Assembly: GCA_020746105.1 (NCBI GenBank)
Contig: CM036657.1
Coordinates: 5,248,417-5,312,416, forward strand
Direction: 5' to 3'
DNA length: 64,000 bases
From: Trogon surrucura
Taxonomy: Eukaryota; Chordata; Aves; Trogoniformes; Trogonidae
Shown here in pieces: positions 40,572-52,424 of this stretch. Numbering within the stretch: the stretch's first letter is position 1; each line of letters begins with the position of its first letter. The position numbers and the translations under genes were made by a program. The notes below the pieces were generated by a model that was given only the letters and a program-made list of their open reading frames with translations, was not told the DNA's origin and ran no database searches.

Positions 40572-42252
40572 GCTCTGATTCTGATAATTTCTCATCATAA
40601 AAGCTTGAGCGACACCTTGTGGTCCTCCTACAAAAGGGTTCATTCCGTTACCAGAATTCATCCCTCCGTCCAAATTCATCCCATTTCCTAATGCATTTCC
40701 ACCTATGTTACCACCCATTGGTGTTCCCATCCCCAAATTAAGTGGGCACTCCTTTTTCCAGTGTCCCTGGCCCTTACACAGCGCGCATTGATTAGGTCCC
40801 AACTTTTCCCGACCTCCCGGGACTTGATTTCCAAAACCCCCAAACCCGAAGTTTCTTCCTCGTTCATTACCTCTTCCTCTCCCCCGGCCCCTTCCTCTAT
40901 TATTCACTTGAGAAGCCTGTTGCAGGACTGCCAGCATGCTCGCTTGCTGTTTCTTTACCGATTCCTTTTCCCTACTATTATATACTTTCCAGGCCACCTC
41001 TAATAATTTCTCCAAGTTCCGTGTATCTTCCCCTTCTAGCTTCTGCAGCTTTTTCCTAATGTCCTCCTGAGATTGTCCCACAAAAATCAATGCCAATTGT
41101 AATTTGCCTGACTCAGCTTCCACATCCAAATCCGTATATCTCCGAGCCGTCTCTTTCAGTCTCTCTAAAAAAGCCGATGGTGACTCCCCTTTGTCTTGTC
41201 TTACCAAATACAATTTAGACCAATTCAATGTTTTCGGAATCCCTTCGCGTATCCCATCTATCAATAATTCTTGGTACGCTTTCAGTCTACGATACCCCTC
41301 CCCAGAGTTGGGATCCCACTCGGGATCTTCTCTGGGCACCAAATCATTAATAATATCACCTTTAATAACCCGCATCCTAACCATTTCTCGCGCACGATCT
41401 GTCATAGCCTTAAACACCATCTCCTTTTCAGTGGAATCCATTATGGTATCTAATAACACCTGTAAATCATTCCAATCTGGATTTTGTGCTTTTATCACCA
41501 TTTTTATTACCCGAGCCACCTTCTCCAGATTTTCTCTATATGCCCCTGCCGATTGCTTCCAAATCATCAGATCACTCGGAGAAAATGGGACCTTTACTAA
41601 AATTCTTTCTCCACTTCCCCCCACAGCCTCCCGTAACGGGACCGTCAAATGAGGTTGTAGCAATCTCTTTTTCCGTTCTAACCTCCCTTTACGAGTCCGC
41701 TCTGCAAGCGGCGTTCTCGGCTTATCAGCCAACAATTCTTCAGACTCTGTTTCCTCTTCTGTTAAAACAGGAATAGTGACCTTATGGTCATTCGGTGGTG
41801 GTATTTCGGGGGGGCGACGGCGCGCTTGGGGAAACTAACAAAGACACATCCTCCTCCGGTTCCGAGAACCAGACTTTCCGCTCCTTACAACCAGCACATT
41901 CCTTATCTATGGATCCCAATACCATCATTCCACATTCTTTCTGCCATTCAGGTTTCCCTTTTAAGTAATAAAATAAGTCAAGGTACGGCACCTCTTCCCA
42001 TTTTTCATTTTCCCGTAAGAACTGCATTAAGGGGGTTATAATTTCTGAATTCACTGTACCATTTCGTGGCCACTGCATTCCTTCTGTTTCATATTCAGGC
42101 CATACGTAATTACAATAATCAATTAAATTTCTCTTTCTTAATTCCTTTCCAAAATTACCATCTTTCCAACGTTTCAATAAACAACCAAGAGGAGAATCCT
42201 CAGGGATATCGATTTCATTGCACGATAGAACTCTAAACATTTTAAACGGCAT
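40569..42252 (-). pseudogene. gag: ERV-E gag (gammaretrovirus-like), one frame break
   Basis: The matrix frame is open from about 42276, with an ATG at 42252 as a possible start; no Gly follows it, so N-myristoylation is not evident. It runs into the proline-rich p12-like region and loses frame at a run of seven C (41815-41809 on the coding strand). The second block (41735-40569, 388 residues) carries the capsid start PLREAVGG and PFSPSDLMIWK, a major homology region at about 179-204 (KGESPSAFLERLKE), a Gly/Arg-rich stretch (280-300) and one CCHC zinc knuckle CALCKGQGHWKKEC (317-330), the single knuckle typical of gammaretroviruses. A homopolymer break could also be a sequencing error. Confidence 0.9.
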
Positions 42253-42610
42253 TATACTACTCACACACACACACACTCGTACAACTACAATACTATAACC
42301 CTTTTACCTTAATACCAACCAACTTGCCTATTCTCGACGCCGCGAATGGCAAGTGCTGGCTCAGCGCGGCTTTCGCTGCGTCTTACGGCCAGCGCCTAGG
42401 CTTCCCAATACCAGAACCTTTGCCCAACCCTGCGAGATGAGTCCTCGTCTTACGGGCAGGCACCCAACCTTAAAAGAATAAAGCACCTTCGGGCTTACCT
42501 TACGGTTGTCCGTCCAGCGCGGAGTCGGGCACGGGTTGATGTCTCCCCAGAAATCACCTGGTGCCGGCTTGGAGTGGATCAGCCCGTGAACCGCTCCTGC
42601 CGCCTCCGGA

Positions 42611-42628
42611 GTCCTGCCGCGGTCGCCA
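42611..42628 (-). other. ERV-E primer-binding site, tRNA unassigned
   Basis: On the - strand TGGCGACCGCGGCAGGAC lies six bases after the 5' LTR, the right place and with the obligatory TGG start. I cannot match it to a tRNA from memory with confidence; an Arg-type primer is possible. Confidence 0.65.
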
Positions 42629-42634
42629 GAAAAC

Positions 42635-43163
42635 TGTTGCCCGTAAACAGAGACACAAACCAACAGAGTGTCAGTTTATGCGGTGTTTTATTCAGGGCCC
42701 GGGAAACCTGAGGACTAGCGTCCCAAGTCAGGATTCCGAAGACCCTCATTCTCTGTTCAGTTTTTATACCTTTTACAATTTGGCTTACATGCAGAATTCT
42801 ACATCTTTGTTTTCTTAATGTAATTACATCTAGTCTCATATTTCATACATATAACAATTGGTAATCACCCCCCAAACTTATAAATTTTCATGCTTGTCTA
42901 ACCTAAGGATAATGGTTAACTAATTCCCATCACCAGAACCCCTTTTTATACAATACACCTTTCTTATTCCTAAGCAACTGTTCGTTATTTCTGCTAGTTC
43001 TGTTTGTCCTATATGCACTACCGATTCCTTTGATCATTGTTCCTTCTTCTTCAGCACACTCCTTCTTGTTTCCCAAGACTTGTTATTCTCATAAGGCCTA
43101 CCTGGCCAGTCAAAGCCTTAACCTAACTACTTCTACAATTTTAATTCTACTTTATTTGCAACA
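42635..43163 (-). repeat. ERV-E 5' LTR
   Basis: 529 bp, same ends as the 3' LTR. Two differences were seen by eye (a C/T in the block before the poly(A) signal and another in CCTAAG(T/C)AACTG). Confidence 0.95.
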
Positions 43164-43366
43164 TTGCTACAGTTATTATCTCTGATGCCAGAAAATGGGA
43201 GGGTTTCACAGAGATGTTAGAGGGTATCTTTTATCTGTCCTGGACAGCTTTAAGATTCCAAGAAGCGAAGTCCTTATCTCCAGGGACCTGTGATGTCAAT
43301 GTGATAACCTGGAATCCTTTAGTTTGTTTATGCCTGGCTATTCAGCCTACAAAGTAAACTATTGCC

Positions 43367-43785
43367 AAGGGTTAGGGCTGGGCCTGCCACTAAACCAGTG
43401 ACAGATGCTCTCTCTCCAAAAGAGAAGGGAAAAGGGAATAAAGCAAAGAGACTTAAGGACTGGAAAGCTAAAACAATTTTAATAAAACAATAACAGTACT
43501 AATAAGGAATTAATGACAATAATGGAAATAATTAACTATATTCAAATATATAGAGAACCAATATTGAACTGAAGCACCCCAGCAATCCCCACTGGTGCTG
43601 CAGAGCAGGCAGGAATTGGGGAAGTCCCAGGCTCAGCAGCAGAGGGGAACTGGACACAGGAGCTGGATTCGGGAACTCAGGATCAGGATTAAAGGCAGAA
43701 GAATGGATGGAGTCCTCCTTGGATGCTGGCCATGGAAGAAGAGAGTTTAACCCCTGTGATCCCTCAGCTTTTTTTTTTAGACTCT
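43367..43785 (-). repeat. Diverged LTR fragment of the ERV-B family
   Basis: In reverse complement it matches the 3' half of the LTR at 31767-32590 with many changes and small gaps (blocks such as CCCCACTGGTGCTGCAGAGCAG). It is older than the ERV-B and ERV-D LTRs. Confidence 0.82.
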
Positions 43786-43787
43786 CA

Positions 43788-44268
43788 GGTAGTGAGGTGG
43801 ACTGTGAACTGGCTAAGGGGAAGAAGCCAAAGAGTCGTGGTCAATGGGGCGGAGTCTGGTTGGAGGCCTGTATCCAGCGGAGTCCCTCAAGGGTCGGTAC
43901 TGGGACCAGTATTATTCAATATATTCATCGATGACTTGGATGAGGGACTAGAGAGTACTATCAGCAAGTTTGCTGATGACACCAAGCTGGGAGGAGTGGC
44001 TGACACGCCAGAAGGCTGTGCTGCCATTCAGCAAGACCTGGACAGGCTGGAGAGTTGGGCGGGGAAAAATTTAATGAAATATAACAAGGGTAAATGTAGA
44101 GTCTTGCATCTGGGTAGGAACAAGCCCAGGTTCCAGTATAAGTTGGGGAATGACTTATTAGAGAGCAGCGCAGGGGAAAGGGACCTGGGAGTCTTGGTGG
44201 ACAGCAGGATGACCATGAGCCAGCAGTGTGCCCTTGTGGCCAGGAAGGCCAATGGCATCCTGGGGTGT
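43788..44268 (+). mobile_element. CR1 split by ERV-D, left half
   Basis: It is open over [38 protein letters not shown] and [12 protein letters not shown] up to ANGILGC, where the ERV-D LTR begins. The right half resumes at 51829 a few codons later. Confidence 0.92.
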
Positions 44269-45090
44269 TGTCACGGGTTAGGGTTGGACCGGCCACTAAC
44301 ACGGACAGACGCTCTCTAACCCCCTCTTTCCCCCCAAAAACAGGAAGAGAAAAGGGAATGAGGCAGAGAGACTTACGGGTGAGAGAAGAAAAAAAACTAG
44401 AACAGTTTTAATGAAAATAATAGAAATAATAGTAAAAAGATAAAAGTAAAGAACTATATACAACTATAGATAGCAGCCTGATATCAAACCCGACTCCCTT
44501 CCCCCGATAGCAATCACTACTGATACTGCAGAGCAGGAGGCACTGGGGAAGCCCCAGGTTCAGCGGCGGCGGGGAGCTGGATACAGGGAGCTGGATTTGG
44601 GAAGTCAGGATCCAAATCAAAAGCAAGAAGTCAGATGGAATCCTCTCTGGACACCAGCCATTGCAGAAAAGAAGGCGAAAAGGCCGAAAAGGGGTGAAGA
44701 AAAGGGACGAAACTCTCATGACCACTCAATTTATACTAAATATGACGTATATGGGATGGAATACTCTCATTGGTCACCTGTCCTGTCTATTACCCCCTGG
44801 AGGTGCAACCTTTTACTTCCTTGTGACCCCCTCTTACTACCCGACACCCCCAGCGTGGCACACAAGAGCCAGCAGTGGTCTTGGTCACTATAGGAATAAG
44901 TATCAGCAAGAGCCTTTCTGCATCCCAGTCCCAGGCAGTGACTGTAAACAGCAGGTGTTATCACTGCCAGTAGCACACACTGTCTGCAGAAACATGCTGC
45001 TGACTTCAGAACGTGCAGCCTTTTAGAAGACACTAAACTGGAAAGTAAAAATCACTAAACAGGACTGGGTTTTTAGCTAAACCCAGGACA
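44269..45090 (-). repeat. ERV-D 3' LTR
   Basis: 822 bp, from TGTCCTGGGT (45090) to CCCGTGACA (44269) on the - strand. It is closely similar to the solo LTR at 31767 and to the ERV-B 3' LTR. Confidence 0.94.
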
Positions 45091-45744
45091 TTCCACCCCT
45101 TATTCCATACCATTTACGTCATACTGATCACGAGCTAATGATCTACTTATAGGAAAAGTTCAGTAAGTTCATGAAGTTCAGAATCGTGGGTTCTATCCAT
45201 CATAGCAGTCTCTCAGGGCAGGAAAGTTCATGTGAGATTCGTTACAGTTCGTGTCCACAGGTTGTAGGTTCATTTCGAATAAGTCACTGGACGTCACTCG
45301 ATGAGGCCAGCTCAGTTATTGGATGTCACTTGATGAGATCACCTCTGGTCATCACTGGTTTATTATTCTGAAAAACACTTATTGAACACTGTTAGTATTA
45401 TGTAACAACATCATACAGGATTAAATCGAGTATTCTCACCCAGAGTTAAATTTCCTTGAGATACACATTGAACTTCACCATTTTGGCGAGGAGGAAGCCG
45501 GCAGCCCGCGAAACTCAAAAGCGGCCAGCTATTTGACTCTTGAGAGTGGCGCGAGCGTGGGGGAGGGGAGGACCTGCTGGACTCTGGTGATCCGCGGGCA
45601 CAGGGGGGTGTTACTGCTGGCTCAGGGAGGGTGAGGATCGCAGACCCTGGGCATAAGAGGTGAAGGAGTGGTTATTGGTCAATTCTTTTCTTTTTTTTTT
45701 TTTTTTGATCATTTTTCTTTCCTTTTTTATTTTTCTTCCCCATT

Positions 45745-46812
45745 ATGGTTGCCACCAGACAGAAAGCCACCACGAGGAGGAGTGTGGGGACCCAAACAGT
45801 GCTCCAGCACAGGGATGCAGCTGTGCAGGCTGCTGGCTGCAGGGAGTGCCTGAGCCTGTGCTTCCCAGAGGCTGCATCTGACAGTGCCTGTGTGAGGTGC
45901 GGTCAGTTGGATGATCTCCTCCATCTTGTGGTAGAGCTAAAAGAAGAAGTGGAGAGGCTGAGGAGCATTAGGTAGTGTGAAAGAGAGATAGATTGGTGGA
46001 GCCACTCCCTGATGCACACACAGCACTCTCCACATGCAACAGGGGATCCCCTCCCCTCTGGCCATGAGGTCAAAGGAGGGGACCAAGGTGATGAGGGGGA
46101 ATGGGAACGAGTCCTGGCTCGGAGAGGAAGGCGGGTCCATGCCCAGCCTCCCTCACCTGCTCAGTTGCCTCTACAGAACAGGTACAGTGCTCTGGAAGAG
46201 GAGAGCCATGGAAAAGAAGAGGTGAATGAATGTGGAGACGTAAGGTTGACTTCGCTGAGCAAATCAGACCCATGCATCAGGACTAGTTCAACTAAAAAGA
46301 AAAGGAGGGTAGTTGTCATTGGTGACTCCATCCTGAGGGGAACAGAGGGTCCCATTTGCCGTCCAGACCCAGCCCACAGGGAAGTCTGTTGCCTCCCTGG
46401 AGCTCGGATTAGGGACATTACTAAAAAACTTCCCAGGCTGGTGAGTCCCACTGATTATTACCCATTGTTGATTGTCCAGGCTGGCAGTGATGAGATCAAT
46501 CATAGAAGTACTCAGAGAATTAAAAAGGACTTTAAGTTGTTAGGCCAGGTGATCAAAGGATCGGGGGCACAGGTAGTTTTCTCATCTATCCCTTTAGTAG
46601 GTGACAGGAATAGTGAAAGGAAAAGAAAAGTACATGCAGTTAATGCATGGCTCAAAGACTGGTGCCTCCAGCAACATTTTGGGTATTATGATCTCGGGGA
46701 AGTTTATGCAGTACTGGGCATGAGAGATATAGATGGTGTAGAGCTGTCTAAGAGAGGGAGGAGAATACTTGCTGGAGAGTTGGTGGGATTAATAGATAGG
46801 GCTTTAAACTAA
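45745..46812 (+). pseudogene. CR1 ORF1 (zinc-finger-like, coiled coil, esterase), one stop
   Basis: The ATG at 45745 starts a frame with a Cys-rich motif (GCREC...CVRCGQ), then a coiled coil (LDDLLHLVVELKEEVERLRSI) ending at TAG 45973-45975. The same frame continues after the stop and is open to 46812. The second part has the SGNH/GDS-type esterase domain (VVVIGDSILRGTEGPIC and VSPTDYYPLLIVQAGSDE). CR1 ORF1 proteins bind RNA and carry an esterase of unclear role. Apart from this stop the ORF is complete. Confidence 0.9.
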
Positions 46813-46840
46813 GTTGGAAGGGGGAAGGGGATAAAACCCG

Positions 46841-49697
46841 AGTCTCTACACATGAGCCAAGGGGAAGTATCCCAGGGTTAGGCGTAAAAGGCACAAGCAA
46901 CAGTAACAGATGCTCCATTAAATCTCTGAAGTGTCTGTATACCAATGCAAGAAGCATGGGGAATAAGCAGGGAGAATTAGAAGTCTATGTGCAGCTGGAG
47001 AACTATGATCTTATTGCAATTACAGAGACGTGGTGGGACAGCTCACATAACTGGAATGTGGGCCTTGATGGTTATGTTCTTTTTAGGAAAGACAGGCCGA
47101 TGAGGCGAGGTGGGGGAGTTGCTCTTTACGTGAGAGAGCAACTGGAGTGTATTGAGATCCATCCAGGGGCAGATGAGGAGCAAGTAGAGAGTTTATGGGT
47201 AAGAATTAAGGGGCAGGCTAGCTTAGGTGATACTGTGGTGGGTGTCTACTAAAGACCACCTGATCAGGAGGAGGAAGTTGATGAGGTCTTTTACAGGCAG
47301 ATGACAGCAGCCTCTCAGTCCCAGGCCCTGGTTCTCATGGGGGATTTCAACTACCCAGATGTTTGCTGGAAGTCCCACACAGCCAGTCATCCTCAGTCCA
47401 GGGGGTTCCTCCAGTGCATCGATGATAACTTCTTGATGCAAATGGTGGATGAGCCAACCAGGAGAGGAGCGCTGCTGGACCTTGTGCTCACCAACAAGGA
47501 AGGTCTGGTTGAAGCAGTGAAGGTTGAGGGCAATCTTGGCTGCAGCGACCATGAGATAGTGGAGTTCAGGATCCTGTGCGGTAAAAACAGAATAGCAAGC
47601 AGGATCGCAACTCTGGACTTCAGAAGGGCCAACTTTAGCCTCTTCAAGCAATTGCTGGGGGAAACCCCTTGGGACAGGGACCTGAAAGGTAAAGGGGCCC
47701 AAGAGAGTTGGTTGGCATTCAAAGACCACTTCTTCCAGGCTCAGGATCAGTGCATCCCATCAGGTAGGAAATCAAGAAAGAGATCCAGGAGACCTGCATG
47801 GTTAACCAGGGATCTGCTGGGCAGACTCAGGTGGAAGGGGAGGGTATATAAATTGTGGAAGGAAGGGCTGGCCACTTGGGTGGAGTACAGGGCAGCTGTC
47901 AGGGAGTGCAGGGAGGCAATCAGAAAAGCTAAGGCCTCCTTGGAGTTAAAACTTGCAAGGGAGGTCAAAGACAACAGAAAGGGCTTCTTCAAATACATTG
48001 CTGACAAAACTAACACTAGAGGCAATGTAGGCCCTCTGTTGAATGAGATGGGTGTCCTGGAGACAGAGGACAGAAAGAAGGCAGAGTTGCTGAATGCCTT
48101 CTTTGCCTCTGTCTACACTGTTGGAGACTGTCCTCAGGAGCCTCAGTCCCCTGAGGACCCAGAGGAAGTCATGACAAAGGAGGAGTCTGCCCTGATTGAT
48201 GAGGAGTGGGTTAAGGATCAGTTTGAACACTTGGACATTCATAAATCCATGGGCCCTGATGGGATGCACCCACGGGTGCTGAGGGAGCTGGCGGGAGTCA
48301 TTGCTAGGCCACTCTCCATCATCTTTGGTAAGTCGTGGGTAACAGGTGAGGTGCCTGAAGACTGGAGGAAAGCAATTGTCACTCCAGTCTATAAGAAGGG
48401 CAGGAAGGATGACCCGAGTAACTACAGACCGGTCAGCCTCACCTCCATCCCTGGAAAGGTGATGGAACATCTTATCCTTAACACTGTCTCTAGGCATATC
48501 AAGGATAAGAAGGTTATTAGGAGCAGTCAGCATGGCTTTGCCAAGGGGAAGTCATGTTTGACCAACCTGATAGCCTTTTACGAAGACATAACCAGGTGGA
48601 TGGATGGTGGCCATGCAGTGGACGTGGTCTACCTGGACATCAGCAAGGCCTTTGACATCGTCTCCCACAGCATCCTCATAGGTAAACTGAGGAAGTGTGG
48701 TCTGGATGACCAAGTAGTGAGGTGGGTCGAGAACTGGTTGAAGAGAAGAAGCCAGAGGGTTGTGGTCAATGGGGCTGAGTCTGGCTGGATGCCTGTGTCT
48801 AGTGGGGTCCCTCAGGGGTCAGTGCTCGGGCCGGTGCTGTTTAATATATTCATCAATGATCTGGATGAGGGATTAGAGAGTGTTGTCAGCAAGTTTGCTG
48901 ATGATACGAAATTGGGAGGAGTGGTTGACACACCAGAAGGCTGTGCAGCCATTCAGAGAGACCTAGACAGGCTGGAAGGCTGGGCGGGGAGAAATCTTAT
49001 GAAGTTTAATAAGGGCAAGTGTAGAGTTTTGCACTTGGGAAAAAATAACCCCATGTGCCAATATAGGTTGGGGACTGCCCTGCTGGAGAGGAGCGCAGGG
49101 GAAAGGGACCTGGGGGTTCTAGTGGACAGCAGGATGATCATGAGCCAGCAATGTGCCCTCGTGGCCAAGAAGGCCAATGGCATCCTGGGTTGTATTAGAA
49201 GGGGAGTAGCAAGTAGGTCAAGAGAGGTCCTCCTGCCTCTCTACTCTGCCCTGGTGAGGCCGCATCTGGAATATTGTGTCCAGTTCTGGGCCCCTCAGTT
49301 CAAGAAGGACATGGAGCTGCTTGAGAGAGTCCAGCGTAGAGCCACAAAGATGGTGAAGGGAGTGGAGCATCTCCCTTATGAGGAAAGGCTGAAGGAGCTG
49401 GGTCTCTTTAGCTTGGAGAAGAGGAGGCTGAGGGGTGACCTCATTAATGTTTATAAATATGTCAAGGGGGAATGTCAGGAGGATGGAGCCAGGCTCTTTT
49501 CAGCGGCGTCCGCTGACAAGACAAGGGGCAATGGGTGGAAGCTGGAACACAGGAGGTTCCAGAAAAATATGAGGAAAAACTTTTTTACTGTGAGGGTGAC
49601 CGAGCACTGGAACAGGCTGCCCAGGGAGGTTGTGGAATCTCCTTCTCTTGAGACATTCAAAACCCGCCTGGACGCGTTCCTGTGCGCTCTACTGTAG
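46841..49697 (+). pseudogene. CR1 ORF2 (endonuclease and RT), one stop
   Basis: The frame covers the endonuclease start ([32 protein letters not shown]), meets a TAA at 47250-47252, and is then open in the same frame for about 800 codons to 49697. Motifs include [48 protein letters not shown] and FADDTKLGG, with the catalytic residues present. The single stop lies inside the endonuclease. The exact start codon is uncertain. Confidence 0.92.
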
Positions 49698-49786
49698 GTG
49701 ATCCTGCTCTGGCAGGGGGGTTGGACTAGATGATCTTTGAGGTCCCTTCCAACCTTTAACATTCTGTGATTATGTGATTCTGTGAT

Positions 49787-51762
49787 CTTTCATCATCACC
49801 CACCAAGTAGTTCCAGGACCTTGAGCGAAAGCAACCCCACCAATGGGTTTGCCTTTGCCCGAAGCAGGAAATACCCAGACAGTCTTCCCCAACAAATTCC
49901 TTTCATATACCACAGGGACTTTATCTCCCTCTACTGTATGTAAAGGCTCTGAATGAGCAGGACCAGCACGATGGATGGATTTTCTGGTGTTAACTAACCA
50001 GGTGGCATGTGCTAAATGCTTGTCCCAGTTTTTAAAAGTTCCACCTCCCATTGCTTTCAGGGTAGTTTTTAACAGTCCATTGTATTGTTCAATTTTACCC
50101 GAGGCTGGTCCATGATAAGGGATACGATATACCCATTCAATACCATGTTCTTTAGCCCAAATGTCTACAAGATTGTTTTTGAAATGAGTCCCATTATCTG
50201 GTTCAATTCTTTCTGGAGTGCCGTGTCGCCACAAGGTCTGCTTTTCTAGGCCCAAGATAGTGTTTCGGGCAGTGGCGTGAGGCACGGGATACGTTTCCAA
50301 CCATCCTGCGGTTGCTTCTACCATAGGGAGCACATAGCACTTATCCTGGCGAGTTAGAGGAAGTGTGATGTAATCAATCTGCCAGGCCTCCCCATACCTA
50401 TATTTTAACCATCGTTTCCCATACCACAAAGGTTTTAATCGCTTAGCTTGCTTAATTTCACCACATATTTCACAATCATGGATGACCTGCACAATAGCGT
50501 CCATAGTTAAATCCACTCCTCAGTCACGAGCCCATCTGTATGTTCCATCTCTTCCCTGATGTCCTGAAGTGTCGTGGGCCCACCGAGCTAGAAACAGTTC
50601 ACCTTTGTGTTCCCAGTCCAAGTCTATTTGGAACACTTGAGCAACCTGATCCACTTGCTGGTTGTGTCGATGTTCCTCAGTGGCACGACTTTTGGGCACA
50701 TGAGCATCTACGTGACGTACCTTTACAACTAAGTTCTCTAGCCGAGCAGCAATGTCTTGCCATAGTTCAGCAGCCCAAATAGGCTTACCTCTGCGCTGCC
50801 AGTTATTGTGCTTCCACTGTTTTAACCAACCCCAAAAAGCATTTGCCACCATCCATGAGTCAGTATAGAGATAGAGCACTGGCCATTTTTCCCCTTCAGC
50901 AATGTCTAAGGCCATCTGGATGGCTTTTACCTCTGCAAACTGACTCGATCCACCTTGTCCCTCAGTTGCCTCTGCAACGCGTCGTGTGGGACTCCACACA
51001 GCAGCTTTCCACCTACGACGATTTCCTACAAGGCGGCAAGATCCATCAGTAAATAGGGCGTACTGCTTCTCATTGTCTGGTAACTGATTATATGGTGGAG
51101 CTTCTTCAGCACATGTCACCTCCTTAGGGGGCATTGCAAGGTCTTTACCTTGTGGTCAGTCTGCGATCACCTCTAAAAGTCCTGGACAATTGTGATGACC
51201 CATTCGAGCTCTCTGTGTAATTAGGGCAGTCCATCTACTCCATGTAGCATCGGTGGCATGATGTGTGGAAGGAACTTTACTCTTGAACATCCAGTTTAGG
51301 GCTGGTATTCATGGTACTAGGAGAAGCTGTGCCTCAGTACCAATCACTTCCGAAGCAGCTTTAACCCCTTCATATGCGACCAGTATTTCTTTTTCTGTTG
51401 CAGTATAGTTGGCCTCAGAGCCTCGATATTTTTGGCTCCAAAATCCTAAGGGTCCACCTCGAGTTTCTCCTGGTGCCCTCTGCCAGAGGCTCCAGGCAGG
51501 ACCATTGTCCCCAGCTGCGGTGTATAGCAAATTTTTAATATCTTGTCCTGTTCAAATTGGCCCAAGAGCTACTACCTGTACAATCTCTTGTTTGATTTGT
51601 TCAAAGGCCTGTTGCTGTTCAGGGCCCCATTGAAATTTGTTTTTCTTTCGAGTCACATCAAAAAGAGGTTTCACAATCTGACTATAACCAGGAATATGCA
51701 TTCTCCAGAAACCCACAGTACCTAAGAAGGATTGTGTTTCTTTTTTGTTAGTTGGTGGCAAC
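49787..51762 (-). pseudogene. pol: ERV-D pol (RT C-terminal half, RNase H, integrase), stops
   Basis: On the - strand the order is RT connection (FLGTVGFWRMHIPGY), RNase H (FTDGSCRLVGN, AEVKAIQ, YTDSWMV) and integrase (HDTSGHQG, WQIDYITLP, IEPDNGTHF, SGKIEQYNG). In-frame stops lie at about 51552, 51309, 51157 and 50518. At least three of these look like CGA to TGA changes relative to ERV-B. The one at 51157 is shared with ERV-B. RNase H is intact at the position where ERV-B has a stop. The RT palm is missing. Confidence 0.9.
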
Positions 51763-51831
51763 TTGTCACGGAATGACTTGTGGATTTTCCTACGTGGATA
51801 TGGTGAGGACATGAGAAACTGGGATGGAAAA
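51756..51831 (+). pseudogene. gag: Inverted gag fragment at the broken end of ERV-D
   Basis: It matches ERV-B gag 6725-6800 (NLSWNDLWIFLCGYGEDMR region) with few changes, but in the orientation opposite to the ERV-D pol beside it. The junction with pol lies in TGGCAAC (51756-51762), which occurs in both partners. Confidence 0.88.
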
Positions 51832-52424
51832 GGGGGGTGGTTAGTAGGTTGAGAGAGGTCCTCCTTCCCCTCTACTCTGCCCTGGTGAGTCCCCATCTGG
51901 AATATTGTGTCCAGTTCTGGGCCCCTCAGTTCAAGAAAGACAGGGAACTGCTGGAGAGAGTCCAGTACAGGGCAACTAGGATGATTAAGGGAGTGGAACA
52001 TCTCCCTTATGAGGAAAGGCTGAGGGAGCTGGGTCTCTTTAGTTCGGAGAAGAGGAGGTTGAGGGGTGACCTCATTAATGTTTACAAATATATCAAGGGT
52101 GAGTGTCACGAGGATGGAGCCAGGCTCTTCTCGGTGACAACCAATGATAGGACAAGGGGTAATGGGCTGAAACTGGAACACAAGAGGTTCCGCTTAAACT
52201 CGAGAAGAAACTTCTTCTCAGTGAGGGTGACGGAACACTGGAACAGGCTGCCCAGGGAGGTTGTGGAGTCTCCTTCTCTGGAGACATTCAAGACCCGCCT
52301 GGACACGTTCCTATGTAGCATTATCAAGGCGTTCCTGCTCTGGCAGGGGGATTGGACTTGATGATCTTTCGAGGTCCCTTCCAATCCCTAACATTCTGTG
52401 ATTCTGTGGTTCTGTGATTCTTTG
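51829..52424 (+). mobile_element. CR1 split by ERV-D, right half
   Basis: It is open from about 51837 to 52361 with the ORF2 C-terminal blocks ([35 protein letters not shown]) and a normal 3' UTR ending in GATTCTGTGGTTCTGTGATTC. It continues the left half at 43788-44268 with only a few codons lost. Confidence 0.9.

Larger units (their letters stand above)
33848..43163 (-). mobile_element. ERV-E: complete class I (gammaretrovirus-like) provirus
   Basis: Read on the - strand: 5' LTR (43163-42635), primer site, gag, pol in the gag frame behind a UGA stop, env, polypurine tract and 3' LTR (34376-33848). The total is 9316 bp with a perfect 4-bp target duplication TTGC (33844-33847 and 43164-43167), the length produced by gammaretrovirus integrases. 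The two 529-bp LTRs differ at two positions that I can see. Pol is fully open; gag has one frame break and env has one frameshift and one stop. No other element has inserted into it. It is young. Confidence 0.96.
45482..49786 (+). mobile_element. Nearly full-length CR1 LINE (4305 bp)
   Basis: It contains 5' UTR, ORF1, ORF2 and 3' UTR ending ATTCTGTGATTATGTGATTCTGTGAT. It is inserted in ERV-D so that the retroviral sequence on the two sides joins with no target duplication and no loss, as judged against ERV-B. Only one premature stop in each ORF is evident, so this is the best preserved LINE in the window. Confidence 0.95.
44269..51828 (-). mobile_element. ERV-D: ERVL-like provirus of the ERV-B family, rearranged
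   Basis: On the - strand its 3' LTR is at 45090-44269, preceded by the non-coding 3' stretch (45481-45091), then a guest CR1 (45482-49786), then integrase, RNase H and the RT C-terminal half (51762-49787). There the element stops: instead of the rest of pol, gag and the 5' LTR there is a 75-base gag fragment in inverted orientation, then the interrupted host CR1. It is inserted in a CR1 (43788-44268 and 51829-52424). Confidence 0.9.
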
